From Actinomycetota bacterium (GTDB lineage Bacteria > Actinomycetota > Thermoleophilia > Gaiellales > Gaiellaceae), in contig VAXH01000063.1 of NCBI GenBank assembly GCA_005883955.1, positions 1-52,680 of the forward strand: 52,680 bases of DNA, in the 5' to 3' direction. The notes under the pieces were generated by a model. It saw only the letters and a list, made by a program, of their open reading frames with translations, was not told where the DNA came from and made no database searches. Position 1 is the first letter of the stretch. The number at the start of each line of letters is the position of its first letter. Positions 31,541 through 39,843 of the stretch are shown here, piece by piece. Position numbers and translations under genes: made by a program.

Positions 31541-32962
31541 CTAACGCACGACCAGTGTCGCGAAGCCGCTCTTGCTCGGGCTCGAGGTTGGCGTTCCGAA
31601 GTAAAAGGCGCGGGCGCGCCAGCGACCGATCGTCGGGGGTACGAAGGTCGCGCTGGCGGTTCCGCCCGCGCGCAGCGCCACGCGGTAGCGCCGCGCGAAC
31701 TGCCAGCCCGTCAGCGGGTCGAAGCGGTCGACCAGGATCGAGACGCGGCCGGCAGTCGCGAGCGAGACGTGCGCGACGATCGTCGCCGCCTGCCGCGGCG
31801 AGGCGGAACCGGAGCCGAAGGTCACCTTCGTCGTCGTGATCTGGCGGACGAGCAGCAACAGCGCGTAGCCGCCGCGCGTGAAGCGCCGCGCGTGGACGAC
31901 CGCGAAGTAATGGCCGGGGCTGAGCCGCGTCGTAAGTTCCTGCGAGCCCGACGCGCCGCAGGCACAGCCGAGGCGGCGTCCGGTCTCTCCGAGGACCTGT
32001 AGGTCGAATGACGCCGAGCCGGGGGCGCGCAGCCGCACAGTCACGTCGCTCTCTGTCTGCACGTCGAAACGGTAGAGGTCGACGACGTCCAGGCCGCGTC
32101 CGTTCAGCGAACCGCGCCGTGTCTGGCGGTTTCCGAGCGGCGCTCCGGGAGCCGTGTCGTCCGGCCCGGCCGCGCCGGCGGCGAGGTGGTAGCGCTCGAG
32201 CCCCGGCCTCGTCCCCTGAGCCGTCACGAGCAGCGCGTAGCGTCCGCCCGCGTCGGGGCCGGGAGTGATGGTGACGTAACCGCCGCACGAGAACGAGTGC
32301 ACAGGCTCGGCGTCGGCGAACGAGCGCGTGCCCGGGCGATAGATGCGAAGGGCGACACATTTGTTGCGGGGCGGCGCGAGATTGATCCGGTACGGCGTGC
32401 CCGGGCGCATCCGGAAGGACCAGGCGTCGTCGAAGTCGACGAGCGGGTCGACGGTCGAGGTGACGCCGCGTGGTGGTAACGGCGTTCCGGGTGGGCGCGA
32501 CGAGGGCTCCGGCCGGAACAGGTGGAACTGGAAGGGGCCGTCGACCGAGTCGGCGAGCCGCACGACCTCGATCAGGTACGTCGAGTCCGCTTCGACGTTG
32601 AAGGAGAGCGCTGCCCTCCCTTGCGCGTCGGTCGCGTCGCACGTCTGGAACGCGACCCGCGAGCGGACGACCTTGAAGACCGCGACGAAGGCATCGAGGT
32701 CGCCGCCTGCGCTCAGGCGCAGAACCAGCCGTCCGGGGCCGGCGCCGCTGAGCTTGTACCAGAGCGAACCGCCCGTTTGGCCGCAGAACGAGGGATCATC
32801 GGCGGCCTTCGTCGCGCCGACCGTCGAGCCGGAGACCCTGGCCGGAACGTCGATCGGCGTCGCGTTCGCCCGGTTGTCGTTCGGCGGAGGAGCTGCCGCC
32901 GCAGTCGGTGATAGGACGAGGATCGCGCCGGCGGCTGCAGCGATGGCGAGCTTGTGGAGCAT
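31541..32962 (-). CDS. Secreted protein with pre-peptidase-like beta domains
   Basis: The 473-residue protein has a clear signal peptide (HKLAIAAAAGAILVLSPTAAAA, cleavage likely after AAA). The mature part is made of beta-rich modules, PPNDNRANATPIDVPARVSG with FCGQTGGSLWYKLSG and STYLIEVVRLAD, and a second module near YRFDVQTESDVTVRLRAPG. These resemble bacterial pre-peptidase C-terminal (PPC) domains. The C-terminal part (KVTFGSGSASPRQAATIVAHVS and onward) resembles an Ig-like repeat. Function is unknown; it is exported and probably surface-associated. A promoter with consensus-like boxes gives a leaderless start. Confidence 0.75.
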   Translation of the reverse strand: MLHKLAIAAAAGAILVLSPTAAAAPPPNDNRANATPIDVPARVSGSTVGATKAADDPSFCGQTGGSLWYKLSGAGPGRLVLRLSAGGDLDAFVAVFKVVRSRVAFQTCDATDAQGRAALSFNVEADSTYLIEVVRLADSVDGPFQFHLFRPEPSSRPPGTPLPPRGVTSTVDPLVDFDDAWSFRMRPGTPYRINLAPPRNKCVALRIYRPGTRSFADAEPVHSFSCGGYVTITPGPDAGGRYALLVTAQGTRPGLERYHLAAGAAGPDDTAPGAPLGNRQTRRGSLNGRGLDVVDLYRFDVQTESDVTVRLRAPGSASFDLQVLGETGRRLGCACGASGSQELTTRLSPGHYFAVVHARRFTRGGYALLLLVRQITTTKVTFGSGSASPRQAATIVAHVSLATAGRVSILVDRFDPLTGWQFARRYRVALRAGGTASATFVPPTIGRWRARAFYFGTPTSSPSKSGFATLVVR

Positions 32963-32970
32963 CTGCGCCG

Positions 32971-32999
32971 ACAGTAAGCGCCATTCGTCACGATTTCAA
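32971..32999 (-). promoter_or_regulatory. Predicted promoter of the secreted-protein gene (leaderless)
   Basis: On the minus strand TTGAAA and TACTGT are separated by exactly 17 bases, and the ATG follows eight bases after TACTGT, so the message would start at the start codon. A hairpin GGATCCG-TAC-CGGATCC lies just upstream at 33011-33027. Confidence 0.6.
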
Positions 33000-33030
33000 C
33001 GCGCGGGGCAGGATCCGTACCGGATCCGAA

Positions 33031-33082
33031 CAGCGCCCTTACAGGCCGAGAAAGCCGGTGGGGCTAAGCCGAAACGGCCGCA
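33031..33082. repeat. Possible degenerate copy of the hairpin repeat at the tkt 3' end
   Basis: CAGGCCGAGAAAGCCGG and GGGGCTAAGCCGAAACGGCCG contain inverted GGCCG/CGGCC arms and a GGCTAAGCC core like diverged copy D0. The 5' TGAGGCGTCGC part is not recognisable and part of the sequence is the tkt stop region, so this is a weak call. Confidence 0.25.
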
Positions 33083-34893
33083 CCGACGAGCCGCCGGGCA
33101 GCGTCCGCGATGTGCGCGGCGTCGATGCCGGCCTCGGCCAGCAGCTCCGCTGGCTTACCGGAGTGCGGCATCTCCCTCACCGCCAGGAGCTCGACCCGAG
33201 GTCGCTCCTCGGAGTCGGCGAGCGCTGCGAGCACAGCCTCGCCGAGCCCGCCCTCGGCCCAGTGGTCCTCGACCGTGACGATCGGCATCGCCAGCGAGCG
33301 GATCGCCTCCTCGTCGAGCGGTTTGATCGAGTAGAGGTCGATCACGCGTGCCTCGATCCCGTCGGCGGCGAGGGCATCCGCCGCCTCGAGCGCCTCGTGG
33401 ACGGTGATTCCGGCGGCGACGAGTGCGATGTCGTCGCCTTCCCGCAGGGTGCGGGAGCCGCCGATCTCGAAATCGTCGCCCGGCTCGTAGATGACCGCCG
33501 TATTCGGCCGCAGCGTGCGGATGTAGCTGATGCCCTCGTTATCGGCCATCTTCGCGACCAGCTTTGCCGTCTGGTTCGCGTCGCACGGGTGCAGCACCGT
33601 CGAGCCGTGGACCGCGCGCAACGCCGCAATGTCCTCGAGCGCCATCTGCGAGGGGCCATCCTCGCCGATCGAAACGCCGGCGTGTGAGCCAGAGAGGCAG
33701 TAGTTCGCGCGGCTGATCGCGGACATGCGGACGAAGTCGTATGCCCGTGAGATGAACGCCGCGAACGTGGAGGCGAACGGCCGCCAGCCGGTCACCTGCA
33801 TGCCGACCGCGGTCGCGACCAGCTGCTCCTCGGCGATGAACATCTCGAAGTACCGCTCGGGGACAGCGTCCCTGAAGATCTCGGCGAAGGTCGAGTTCGA
33901 GACCTCGCCGTCCATCGCGACCACGTCGCCGCGAGCCTTGCCGAGCGCCGCGAGCGCCTCGCCGTAGGCTTTGCGCGTCGCAACCTCGTCGCCGAGCTCG
34001 TAGCGTGGGAGCTCGAGCTCGGCGCGCTCGATCTCGACCGTGCGGCCGCTCGTCTCCGGCTTGGCGACCTGGACGACGATGTTCCGGATGCCGCCGAGCT
34101 CCTCGATCGCCTGCTCGGGGTCGTCGAGTGCTTTGCCGTGCCAGCCCGGCTTGTCCTCGACCGCCTTGACGCCCTTGCCCTTGATCGTCCGGGCAACGAT
34201 CGCGACGGGCCGGTCGCTCGCGATCGCCTCGCCGTAGGCCTGGTCGATCTCCTCGACGTCATGCCCGTCGATCTCGATCGCATGCCAGCCGAACGCGCGG
34301 GCACGGTTGGCGTAGGAGTCGAGATCCCAGCCGTGCATCGTCTCGCCGCGCTGCCCGAGCCGGTTGATGTCGAGGACCGCCACGATGTTGTCGAGCTCGT
34401 AGTAAGCGGCGTGCTCGAATCCCTCCCATTGCGAGCCCTCGGCCATCTCGCTGTCGCCGATCAGGATCCAGGCCCGCATCGGTGTCTCGTCCAGCCGCTT
34501 GCCTGCGATCGCCATGCCGACGCCGTACGGCAGGCCCTGTCCGAGCGAGCCGGTTGCGACGTCGACCCACGGGATCCGCGGCGTCGGGTGTCCTTCGAAG
34601 ATGCTCGAGAACTGGCGGTACGTCAGCAGCTCCTCGTCCGAGATCACGCCGGCCGCCCGGTACATCGCGTAGAGAAGGGTCGACGCATGTCCCTTCGAGA
34701 AGACCAGCCGATCGTTGGCAGGATCCTTCGGGTTGTCGAAGTCGTAGCGCAGGTACTTGGCGAGCAGCACCGCCATCAGGTCTGCCCCGGACATGCCGGA
34801 GGTGGGGTGACCCGACTTCGCCTCCGCGGCGCAGCGGACGGAATCGACGCGGAGCTGCTGTCCTAGCTCACGCCAGAGTTCGGGACCCTCCAT
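33064..34893 (-). CDS. tkt: Transketolase
   Basis: The 609-residue enzyme transfers two-carbon ketol units in the non-oxidative pentose phosphate pathway using thiamine diphosphate. It has the N-terminal AKSGHPTSGMSGADLMAVLLA motif, the ThDP-binding GDSEMAEGSQWE to ILDINRLGQ segment, the pyrimidine domain with EEQLVATAVGMQVTGWRPF, and a C-terminal domain starting with IDLYSIKPLDEEAI. The ATG giving MEGPELWRELGQQ is chosen; upstream codons overlap the divergent rpiB promoter and gene. The length is slightly under the usual 650-670. The gene is separated from rpiB by only 21 bases. Confidence 0.94.
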   Translation of the reverse strand: MEGPELWRELGQQLRVDSVRCAAEAKSGHPTSGMSGADLMAVLLAKYLRYDFDNPKDPANDRLVFSKGHASTLLYAMYRAAGVISDEELLTYRQFSSIFEGHPTPRIPWVDVATGSLGQGLPYGVGMAIAGKRLDETPMRAWILIGDSEMAEGSQWEGFEHAAYYELDNIVAVLDINRLGQRGETMHGWDLDSYANRARAFGWHAIEIDGHDVEEIDQAYGEAIASDRPVAIVARTIKGKGVKAVEDKPGWHGKALDDPEQAIEELGGIRNIVVQVAKPETSGRTVEIERAELELPRYELGDEVATRKAYGEALAALGKARGDVVAMDGEVSNSTFAEIFRDAVPERYFEMFIAEEQLVATAVGMQVTGWRPFASTFAAFISRAYDFVRMSAISRANYCLSGSHAGVSIGEDGPSQMALEDIAALRAVHGSTVLHPCDANQTAKLVAKMADNEGISYIRTLRPNTAVIYEPGDDFEIGGSRTLREGDDIALVAAGITVHEALEAADALAADGIEARVIDLYSIKPLDEEAIRSLAMPIVTVEDHWAEGGLGEAVLAALADSEERPRVELLAVREMPHSGKPAELLAEAGIDAAHIADAARRLVGAAVSA

Positions 34894-34899
34894 CCGGGG

Positions 34900-34906
34900 T
34901 AACGTA
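34900..34906. promoter_or_regulatory. Symmetric divergent -10 element between tkt and rpiB
   Basis: The 7-mer TAACGTA reads TAACGT on the plus strand (nine bases before the rpiB ATG) and TACGTT on the minus strand (seven bases before the tkt ATG). Both could therefore be -10 boxes for divergent leaderless transcripts from a 21-bp intergenic gap. Confidence 0.45.
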
Positions 34907-34914
34907 ACGGTTCT

Positions 34915-35379
34915 ATGAGGGTTGCAGTCGCGTTCGACCACCGCGGTGTTCGCCTGCGCGACGCCGTCCTTGCAGAGCTTGACGCGCTCGGCCACGAGAC
35001 CTTCGATCTCGGCGCCGACACCGCCGCTGTCCGGATCGACTATCCCGACAAGGCGCGAGAGCTCGGCGAGCTGATCCAGAACGGCGACGCCGAGCGCGGA
35101 ATCCTCGTCTGCGGCTCAGGCGTCGGCGCTTCCGTGGCCGTCTCGAAGCTCGACGGGATCCGAGGTGCCATGTGCCACGACGTCTACTCGGCGCACCAGG
35201 GGGTCGAGCACGACGACATGAATGTCCTCTGCCTCGGCTCGGAGGTCGTCGGCCCAGCGCTGACGGTCGACCTGATGCGCGCCTTTCTGCACGCGCGCTT
35301 CGACGGCGGCGAGCCGTACGTAACCAGGCTCCAAAAAATCGAGGAAATCGAACGGGGATCCATTGCCAACCTCAAATGA
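34915..35379 (+). CDS. rpiB: Ribose-5-phosphate isomerase B
   Basis: The 154-residue enzyme interconverts ribose-5-phosphate and ribulose-5-phosphate. It shows the RpiB/LacAB fold signatures: VAVAFDHRGVRLRDAVL at the start, DYPDKARELGELI, GILVCGSGVGASVAVSK with the active-site Cys, and VLCLGSEVVGPALTVDLM. No ribosome-binding site lies before the ATG, consistent with a leaderless message from the symmetric promoter shared with tkt. The transaldolase gene follows 84 bases later in the same direction. Confidence 0.95.
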   Translation: MRVAVAFDHRGVRLRDAVLAELDALGHETFDLGADTAAVRIDYPDKARELGELIQNGDAERGILVCGSGVGASVAVSKLDGIRGAMCHDVYSAHQGVEHDDMNVLCLGSEVVGPALTVDLMRAFLHARFDGGEPYVTRLQKIEEIERGSIANLK

Positions 35380-35463
35380 GTGTTTTTGGAATCACTCGCA
35401 TTTGCCGGCGGAGCCGGGCTTGGCCCGGCGGGAGCCACGCTAAGAAGGGAAGTGTCAAGGCCA

Positions 35464-36570
35464 ATGTCTGAATCACGACTTCACAAGCTTTCGGAGCTCG
35501 GCCAGAGCGTCTGGATCGACTTCTTGTCTCGCGAGATGCTCCAGACCGGCGAGCTCGAGCGGATGATGCACGACGACGCCGTCGTCGGCGTCACGTCGAA
35601 TCCGACCATCTTCCAGAAGGCGATCTCGCAGGGAGACCTCTACGACGAGCAGATCCGCGCCCTCCTCGAGGAGCTGGACGACCCGAAGGAGATCTTCTGG
35701 CGCCTGGCGGAGAAGGACATCGGCGATGCCTGCGACTTGCTGCGGTCGGTCTGGGACGCCGGCAAAGGCCGGGACGGCTACGTCTCGATCGAGGTCGACC
35801 CCAATCTCGCCGGCGACACCGATGCGACGATCGCCGAGGCGCGTCGCCTGCACGCGCAGATCCACAGGCCAAACCTGCACGTGAAGATTCCGGCGACGAA
35901 GGCCGGCCTGCCGGCGATCGAGGAGATGATCGCGAGCGGCAAGAACATCAACGTCACCCTGATCTTCTCCCTCGAGCGCTACGCCGAGGTCGTCGAGGCC
36001 TACATCCGCGGGCTCGAGCGGCTGGTCGAATCCGGCGGCGAACCCTCGCAGGTCGCCTCAGTCGCGAGCTTCTTCGTCTCGCGCGTGGACACGGAGGCCG
36101 ACAAGCGGCTCGACGAGCTCGGCGGACACGACGAGCTGAAAGGGAAGCTCGCGGTCGCGAACGCCAAGCTCGCCTACCAGCGCTACAAGGAGCTCTTCTC
36201 CGGAGAGCGGTGGGAGCCGCTGGCCGCGAAGGGTGCGACGACGCAGCGCTGCCTCTGGGCCTCAACTTCGACGAAGAATCCGGCCTACCGGGACGTGCTG
36301 TACGTCGAGGAGCTGATCGGCCCCGAAACCGTGAACACGATGCCCGAGGAGACGATCGAGGCGTTCCAGGACCACGGCGAGGTTGCGTTGACGCTCGAAC
36401 AGGGGCTCGACCAGGCGCGACGGCTGTTCGACCAGCTCGCCGAGGCGGGAGTCGACTACGACGACGTCGTCCGCGTGCTCGAGGAAGAGGGCGTTCAGAA
36501 GTTCGCCGACTCGTTCGCCGAGCTGCTCGACGGCATCCGCGCCAAGCGCGGCGAGCTCGCGGCGGCATGA
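35464..36570 (+). CDS. tal: Transaldolase
   Basis: The 368-residue enzyme transfers a dihydroxyacetone unit between sugar phosphates. It has GQSVWIDFLSREML, GVTSNPTIFQKAIS, VSIEVDPNLAGDTDATIAEA, NLHVKIPATKAGLPAIEEM with the Schiff-base lysine, and INVTLIFSLERYAEV, the signatures of the actinobacterial Tal subfamily. The leader contains a strong hairpin GCCGGGC-TTG-GCCCGGC (35413-35429) but no T-run. The TGA stop coincides with the start of hairpin repeat copy F. In many relatives this enzyme is fused to glucose-6-phosphate isomerase; here the isomerase is a separate gene. Confidence 0.95.
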   Translation: MSESRLHKLSELGQSVWIDFLSREMLQTGELERMMHDDAVVGVTSNPTIFQKAISQGDLYDEQIRALLEELDDPKEIFWRLAEKDIGDACDLLRSVWDAGKGRDGYVSIEVDPNLAGDTDATIAEARRLHAQIHRPNLHVKIPATKAGLPAIEEMIASGKNINVTLIFSLERYAEVVEAYIRGLERLVESGGEPSQVASVASFFVSRVDTEADKRLDELGGHDELKGKLAVANAKLAYQRYKELFSGERWEPLAAKGATTQRCLWASTSTKNPAYRDVLYVEELIGPETVNTMPEETIEAFQDHGEVALTLEQGLDQARRLFDQLAEAGVDYDDVVRVLEEEGVQKFADSFAELLDGIRAKRGELAAA

Positions 36571-36635
36571 GGCCTCGCTGGCGACGTCGGCCTGGAGGTC
36601 GGGGCGGCCTTGCCGCCGCGACCGTCCAACCTCGA
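36568..36635 (+). repeat. Dispersed hairpin repeat, copy F
   Basis: TGAGGCCTCGCTGGCGACGT is followed by GGAGGTCGGGGCGGC-CTT-GCCGCCGCGACC and ends GTCCAACCTCG. The TGA is the transaldolase stop codon. Compared with copies B and D, the bases outside the stem have diverged, while GGTCGGGGCGGC/GCCGCCGCGACC still pairs with one wobble. Confidence 0.78.
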
Positions 36636-36679
36636 CTGGTGAAGCCGCGTCGGTTTCGCAGGGAGAGAAAGAACGCGCT

Positions 36680-37483
36680 GTGAACGCCGCGGAGCAAGCC
36701 GAGCTCTATCGCGAGGTCGCCGGCGAAGGCCCGCCGGTGGTGCTCGTGCACGCCGGGATTTGCGACAGCCGAATGTGGGATCCGCAGTGGGAAACGTTCT
36801 CCCGAGCGCACCGCGTGGTGCGCTACGACATGCGCGGGTTCGGACGTTCTCCGCTCGTTCCGGGACGGTATTCGCCCCCGGGCGACCTGATTGCTCTACT
36901 GGACGAGCTGGCGCTCGGGCCTGCCGCGCTCGTGGGCGCCTCGATGGGCGGCGGTATCTCGCTCCAGGTTGCGGTGGCGCGGCCTGACCTCGTCTCCGCG
37001 CTCGTCCTCGTCGGCACCGGCGTGCGCGGCCACGACTGGTCCGAGTATGTGACGCGAGCCTGGGAGGAGGAAGAAGCCGCGGTCGAGCGCGACGATCTCG
37101 ACGCGGCCGTCGAGGTGAATGTCAGGACGTGGGTGGACGGGCCCGACCGCTCCCCCGAGCAGGTCGATCCCGAGGTCCGCGCGAGGGTCGCGGAGATGCA
37201 ACGCCGCGCCTTCGAACTCTTGCTGCCCGTCGGCGATGCTGCCCAGGAGGAGCCGCTCGTGCTCGACGTTGGCGAGCGCCTCGGCGAGATCTCCGTGCCG
37301 ACGCTCGTTGTCGTCGGCGATCATGATGCGGAGGACATGCACGTCATCGCCGAGCGGCTCGAGCGAGAGATCGGCGCCACTCGGGTGACGATCGAAGGCG
37401 CTGCTCACCTCCCCAGCCTCGAGAAGCCTCACGAGTTTGACGAGCTCGCACTCGGTTTCCTCGCCGAGCTCGAGGCGCCGTAA
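36680..37483 (+). CDS. Alpha/beta hydrolase (lactonase/esterase-like) in the pentose phosphate operon
   Basis: The 267-residue protein is a compact alpha/beta hydrolase: VVLVHAGICDSRMWDPQW, the YDMRGFGRSPL oxyanion segment, nucleophile GASMGGG, the Asp region VVGDHDAEDM and the His in EGAAHLPSLEKP. It resembles the 3-oxoadipate enol-lactonase (PcaD)-like branch, which hydrolyses lactones and esters. It starts with GTG after GGGAGAG and lies between tal and pgi. No 6-phosphogluconolactonase gene is visible in this otherwise full oxidative pathway cluster, so a lactonase role is a testable idea, not a conclusion. Confidence 0.82.
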   Translation: MNAAEQAELYREVAGEGPPVVLVHAGICDSRMWDPQWETFSRAHRVVRYDMRGFGRSPLVPGRYSPPGDLIALLDELALGPAALVGASMGGGISLQVAVARPDLVSALVLVGTGVRGHDWSEYVTRAWEEEEAAVERDDLDAAVEVNVRTWVDGPDRSPEQVDPEVRARVAEMQRRAFELLLPVGDAAQEEPLVLDVGERLGEISVPTLVVVGDHDAEDMHVIAERLEREIGATRVTIEGAAHLPSLEKPHEFDELALGFLAELEAP

Positions 37484-37485
37484 CG

Positions 37486-38850
37486 ATGCCGGTCGCAACC
37501 GAGCAGCTCGTCGAGCGGATCTGGGAGCGAGACCCGACGGTCTGGACCGGCTCGGGCGAGGAGAAGTGGCTCGGCTGGCTGGATGAACCGCGGCGGATGC
37601 GCGAGCGGATCGGCGACCTGCGGCGTTTCGCGGACGAGGTCGGCTCCCCGGGCGTGATCGACACCTTCGTCCTCCTCGGCATGGGTGGTTCGAGCCTGGC
37701 GCCGATCGTGCTGAAGCGAAGCTTCGGCGAGCGCTCGCTGCATGTGCTCGATACGACGCACCCGGCCATGATTCGGCACTCGGTCGAAATGCTCGACCTC
37801 GACCGGACACTCTTCATCGCCTCGTCGAAGTCCGGGACGACGCTGGAGACGCGCTCGCACCTCGACTTCTTCTGGGAGCGAAACGGCGGCCGCGGCGAGT
37901 TCTTCGCGGCGGTCACCGACCCGGGCTCCGAGCTCGAGAGCCTCGCGCGCGAGCGCGGCTTCCTGGAGGTCTTCGCTGGAGAGCCGACGATCGGCGGGCG
38001 CTACTCGGCGCTCTCTCCGTTTGGGATGGTGCCGGCGGCTCTGCTCGGAATCGACCTCGAGCGCCTGTTCGAGCGCACTGCGGAGATGGTTGAGGCGTGC
38101 CGCTTCGCCGAAGGCAATCCGGGGCTCGAGCTCGGCAAGCAGCTCGGAGAAGGCTGGCGCGCCGGGCGAGACAAGGTCTGTATCGACGAGAGCGATGGCG
38201 GCTTCGGCCTCTGGGCCGAGCAGCTGATCGCGGAGTCGACCGGCAAGAACGGCAAGGGGCTCGTCCCAGCGCCGGGAGAGTCGCCGGACGGGCCGGACCG
38301 CCAGCGCGGCGAGGTGCGGCTCGAGGATCCATATGAGCTCGGCCAGGAGTTCTTCCGCTGGGAGTTCGCCGTCGCCGTCGCCGGCTCGTACCTCGAGATC
38401 AACCCCTTCGACCAGCCGGACGTCCAGGCGGCCAAGGACAAGACGAACGAGGTGCTCGCCGGCGGCGACGTCGAGCTGGAGCCGGAGTCCTCGCCCGAGG
38501 AGCTGTTCGCGCAGGCGAACGAGGGCGACTACGTCGCGATCCAGGCCTTCATCGACCCGAGCAAGGAGTCGATGCTCGAGCCGCTGATCGAGCGCGCCCG
38601 CAGCGACACGGGCTGCGTCGTCAGCCACGGGCTCGGGCCACGCTACCTGCACTCGACGGGCCAGCTCCACAAGGGCGGCCCGAATACCGGGCTCTTCCTG
38701 CAGGTCGTCGACGATCAGGGCAAGGAGGTCCCGATTCCCGGCAAGCCGTTCGGGTTCGCGCGGCTGATCCGCGCACAGGCGGCAGGCGACTTCGAATCCC
38801 TCAAGGAGCGCGGCCGCCGGGTCGCGCGAATCCGACTGGAGGATCTCTGA
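37486..38850 (+). CDS. pgi: Glucose-6-phosphate isomerase (Tal-Pgi fusion-type domain, stand-alone)
   Basis: The 454-residue protein carries SIS-type sugar isomerase motifs: LLGMGGSSLAPIVL, FIASSKSGTTLETRS, VTDPGSELESLA, the SALSPFGMVPAALLG segment, and the C-terminal GLGPRYLHSTGQLHKGGPNTG with the active-site His. This is the sequence type seen as the C-terminal half of bifunctional transaldolase/glucose-6-phosphate isomerases, shorter than classical Pgi. It follows the hydrolase gene after two bases and overlaps the gnd start, so it belongs to the operon. Confidence 0.9.
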   Translation: MPVATEQLVERIWERDPTVWTGSGEEKWLGWLDEPRRMRERIGDLRRFADEVGSPGVIDTFVLLGMGGSSLAPIVLKRSFGERSLHVLDTTHPAMIRHSVEMLDLDRTLFIASSKSGTTLETRSHLDFFWERNGGRGEFFAAVTDPGSELESLARERGFLEVFAGEPTIGGRYSALSPFGMVPAALLGIDLERLFERTAEMVEACRFAEGNPGLELGKQLGEGWRAGRDKVCIDESDGGFGLWAEQLIAESTGKNGKGLVPAPGESPDGPDRQRGEVRLEDPYELGQEFFRWEFAVAVAGSYLEINPFDQPDVQAAKDKTNEVLAGGDVELEPESSPEELFAQANEGDYVAIQAFIDPSKESMLEPLIERARSDTGCVVSHGLGPRYLHSTGQLHKGGPNTGLFLQVVDDQGKEVPIPGKPFGFARLIRAQAAGDFESLKERGRRVARIRLEDL

Positions 38851-39749
38851 TGGAGCTAGGAATGATCGGCCTCGGCCGGATGGGCAACGGGATGACCGAG
38901 CGCCTTCGCGAGGGCGGGCACGACATCCAGACCTACGACCCGAAGGTCGACTCGACCGCGAGCTCGCTCGAAGAGCTGGCGCAGCAGCTCGAAAAGCCGC
39001 GAGCCGTCTGGATGATGATTCCGGCCGGGAAGATCACCGAGGACACGTTCCAGCAGCTGCTCGGAATCCTCGACGAAGGCGACACCATCGTCGACGGCGG
39101 CAACTCGAACTTCCACGATTCGAAACGCCGCTATGACGAAGCGCGCCAGAAGGGCATCAACTTCGTCGACGTCGGTGTCTCAGGTGGGATCTGGGGACTC
39201 GAGGTCGGCTTCTGCCTGATGGCCGGCGGCGACGAGGAGCCGGTCAGGCGCCTGGAGCCGATCCTGGAGGCACTCGCACCCGAGGACGGCTACGCCCACG
39301 TCGGCCCGAGCGGCGCCGGGCACTTCGTGAAAATGGTCCACAACGGGATCGAGTACGGCCTGATGCAGTCGTACGCGGAGGGCTTCGAGATCATGGATCA
39401 CTCCGAGTACGAGCTCGACCTGCACCAAATCTCAGGCATCTGGCGCTACGGCTCCGTCGTCCGCAGCTGGCTGCTCGAGCTACTCCATTCGGCCTTCGAG
39501 CAGCACGGCTCGCAGCTCGACGACATCGCGCCCTACGTCGAGGACTCCGGCGAGGGCCGCTGGACGCTGGACGAAGCGATCAAGATGAGCGTTCCGGCGC
39601 CGGTGCTCGCCGCCTCGCTCTTCGCTCGTTTCGCCTCGCGTGACGAGATCAAGTTCTCGGCCAAGGTCGCTGCGGCGCTGCGCAACCAGTTCGGCGGCCA
39701 CGCGATTCGCGCGGTCGAGAAGGCCAAGGCCGGCCCCGACCCGCGGTAG
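38850..39749 (+). CDS. gnd: 6-phosphogluconate dehydrogenase, short decarboxylating form
   Basis: The 299-residue enzyme oxidises and decarboxylates 6-phosphogluconate to ribulose-5-phosphate. It has the nucleotide loop GLGRMGNGM, DGGNSNFHDSKRRYDEA, the VSGGIWGLEVGFCLMAGG substrate motif, and GHFVKMVHNGIEYGLMQSYAEG with the catalytic Lys. The 300-residue size marks the short GndA/YqeC class, often NAD-preferring, rather than the 470-residue form. Its ATG shares the final A of the pgi TGA stop. Confidence 0.95.
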   Translation: MELGMIGLGRMGNGMTERLREGGHDIQTYDPKVDSTASSLEELAQQLEKPRAVWMMIPAGKITEDTFQQLLGILDEGDTIVDGGNSNFHDSKRRYDEARQKGINFVDVGVSGGIWGLEVGFCLMAGGDEEPVRRLEPILEALAPEDGYAHVGPSGAGHFVKMVHNGIEYGLMQSYAEGFEIMDHSEYELDLHQISGIWRYGSVVRSWLLELLHSAFEQHGSQLDDIAPYVEDSGEGRWTLDEAIKMSVPAPVLAASLFARFASRDEIKFSAKVAAALRNQFGGHAIRAVEKAKAGPDPR

Positions 39750-39843
39750 TGCCCCAACCAGCGACATATGCCGGCCCCTGGCCCTCGATCACGCGTGGTG
39801 CTCGCGGCCCAGGAACTCGGCGGCATCACTGGAAGGGGCACTG

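Noticed and set aside
31509-32642. N-terminal extension of the ABC-F protein
   Set aside because: The upstream part of the open frame overlaps the secreted-protein gene in another frame and shows only shadow sequence. The ABC fold begins right after the GTG used.
35413-35429. Hairpin before tal as a riboswitch or attenuator
   Set aside because: The 7-pair stem stands alone without a T-run or competing fold, so there is no evidence for a switch.
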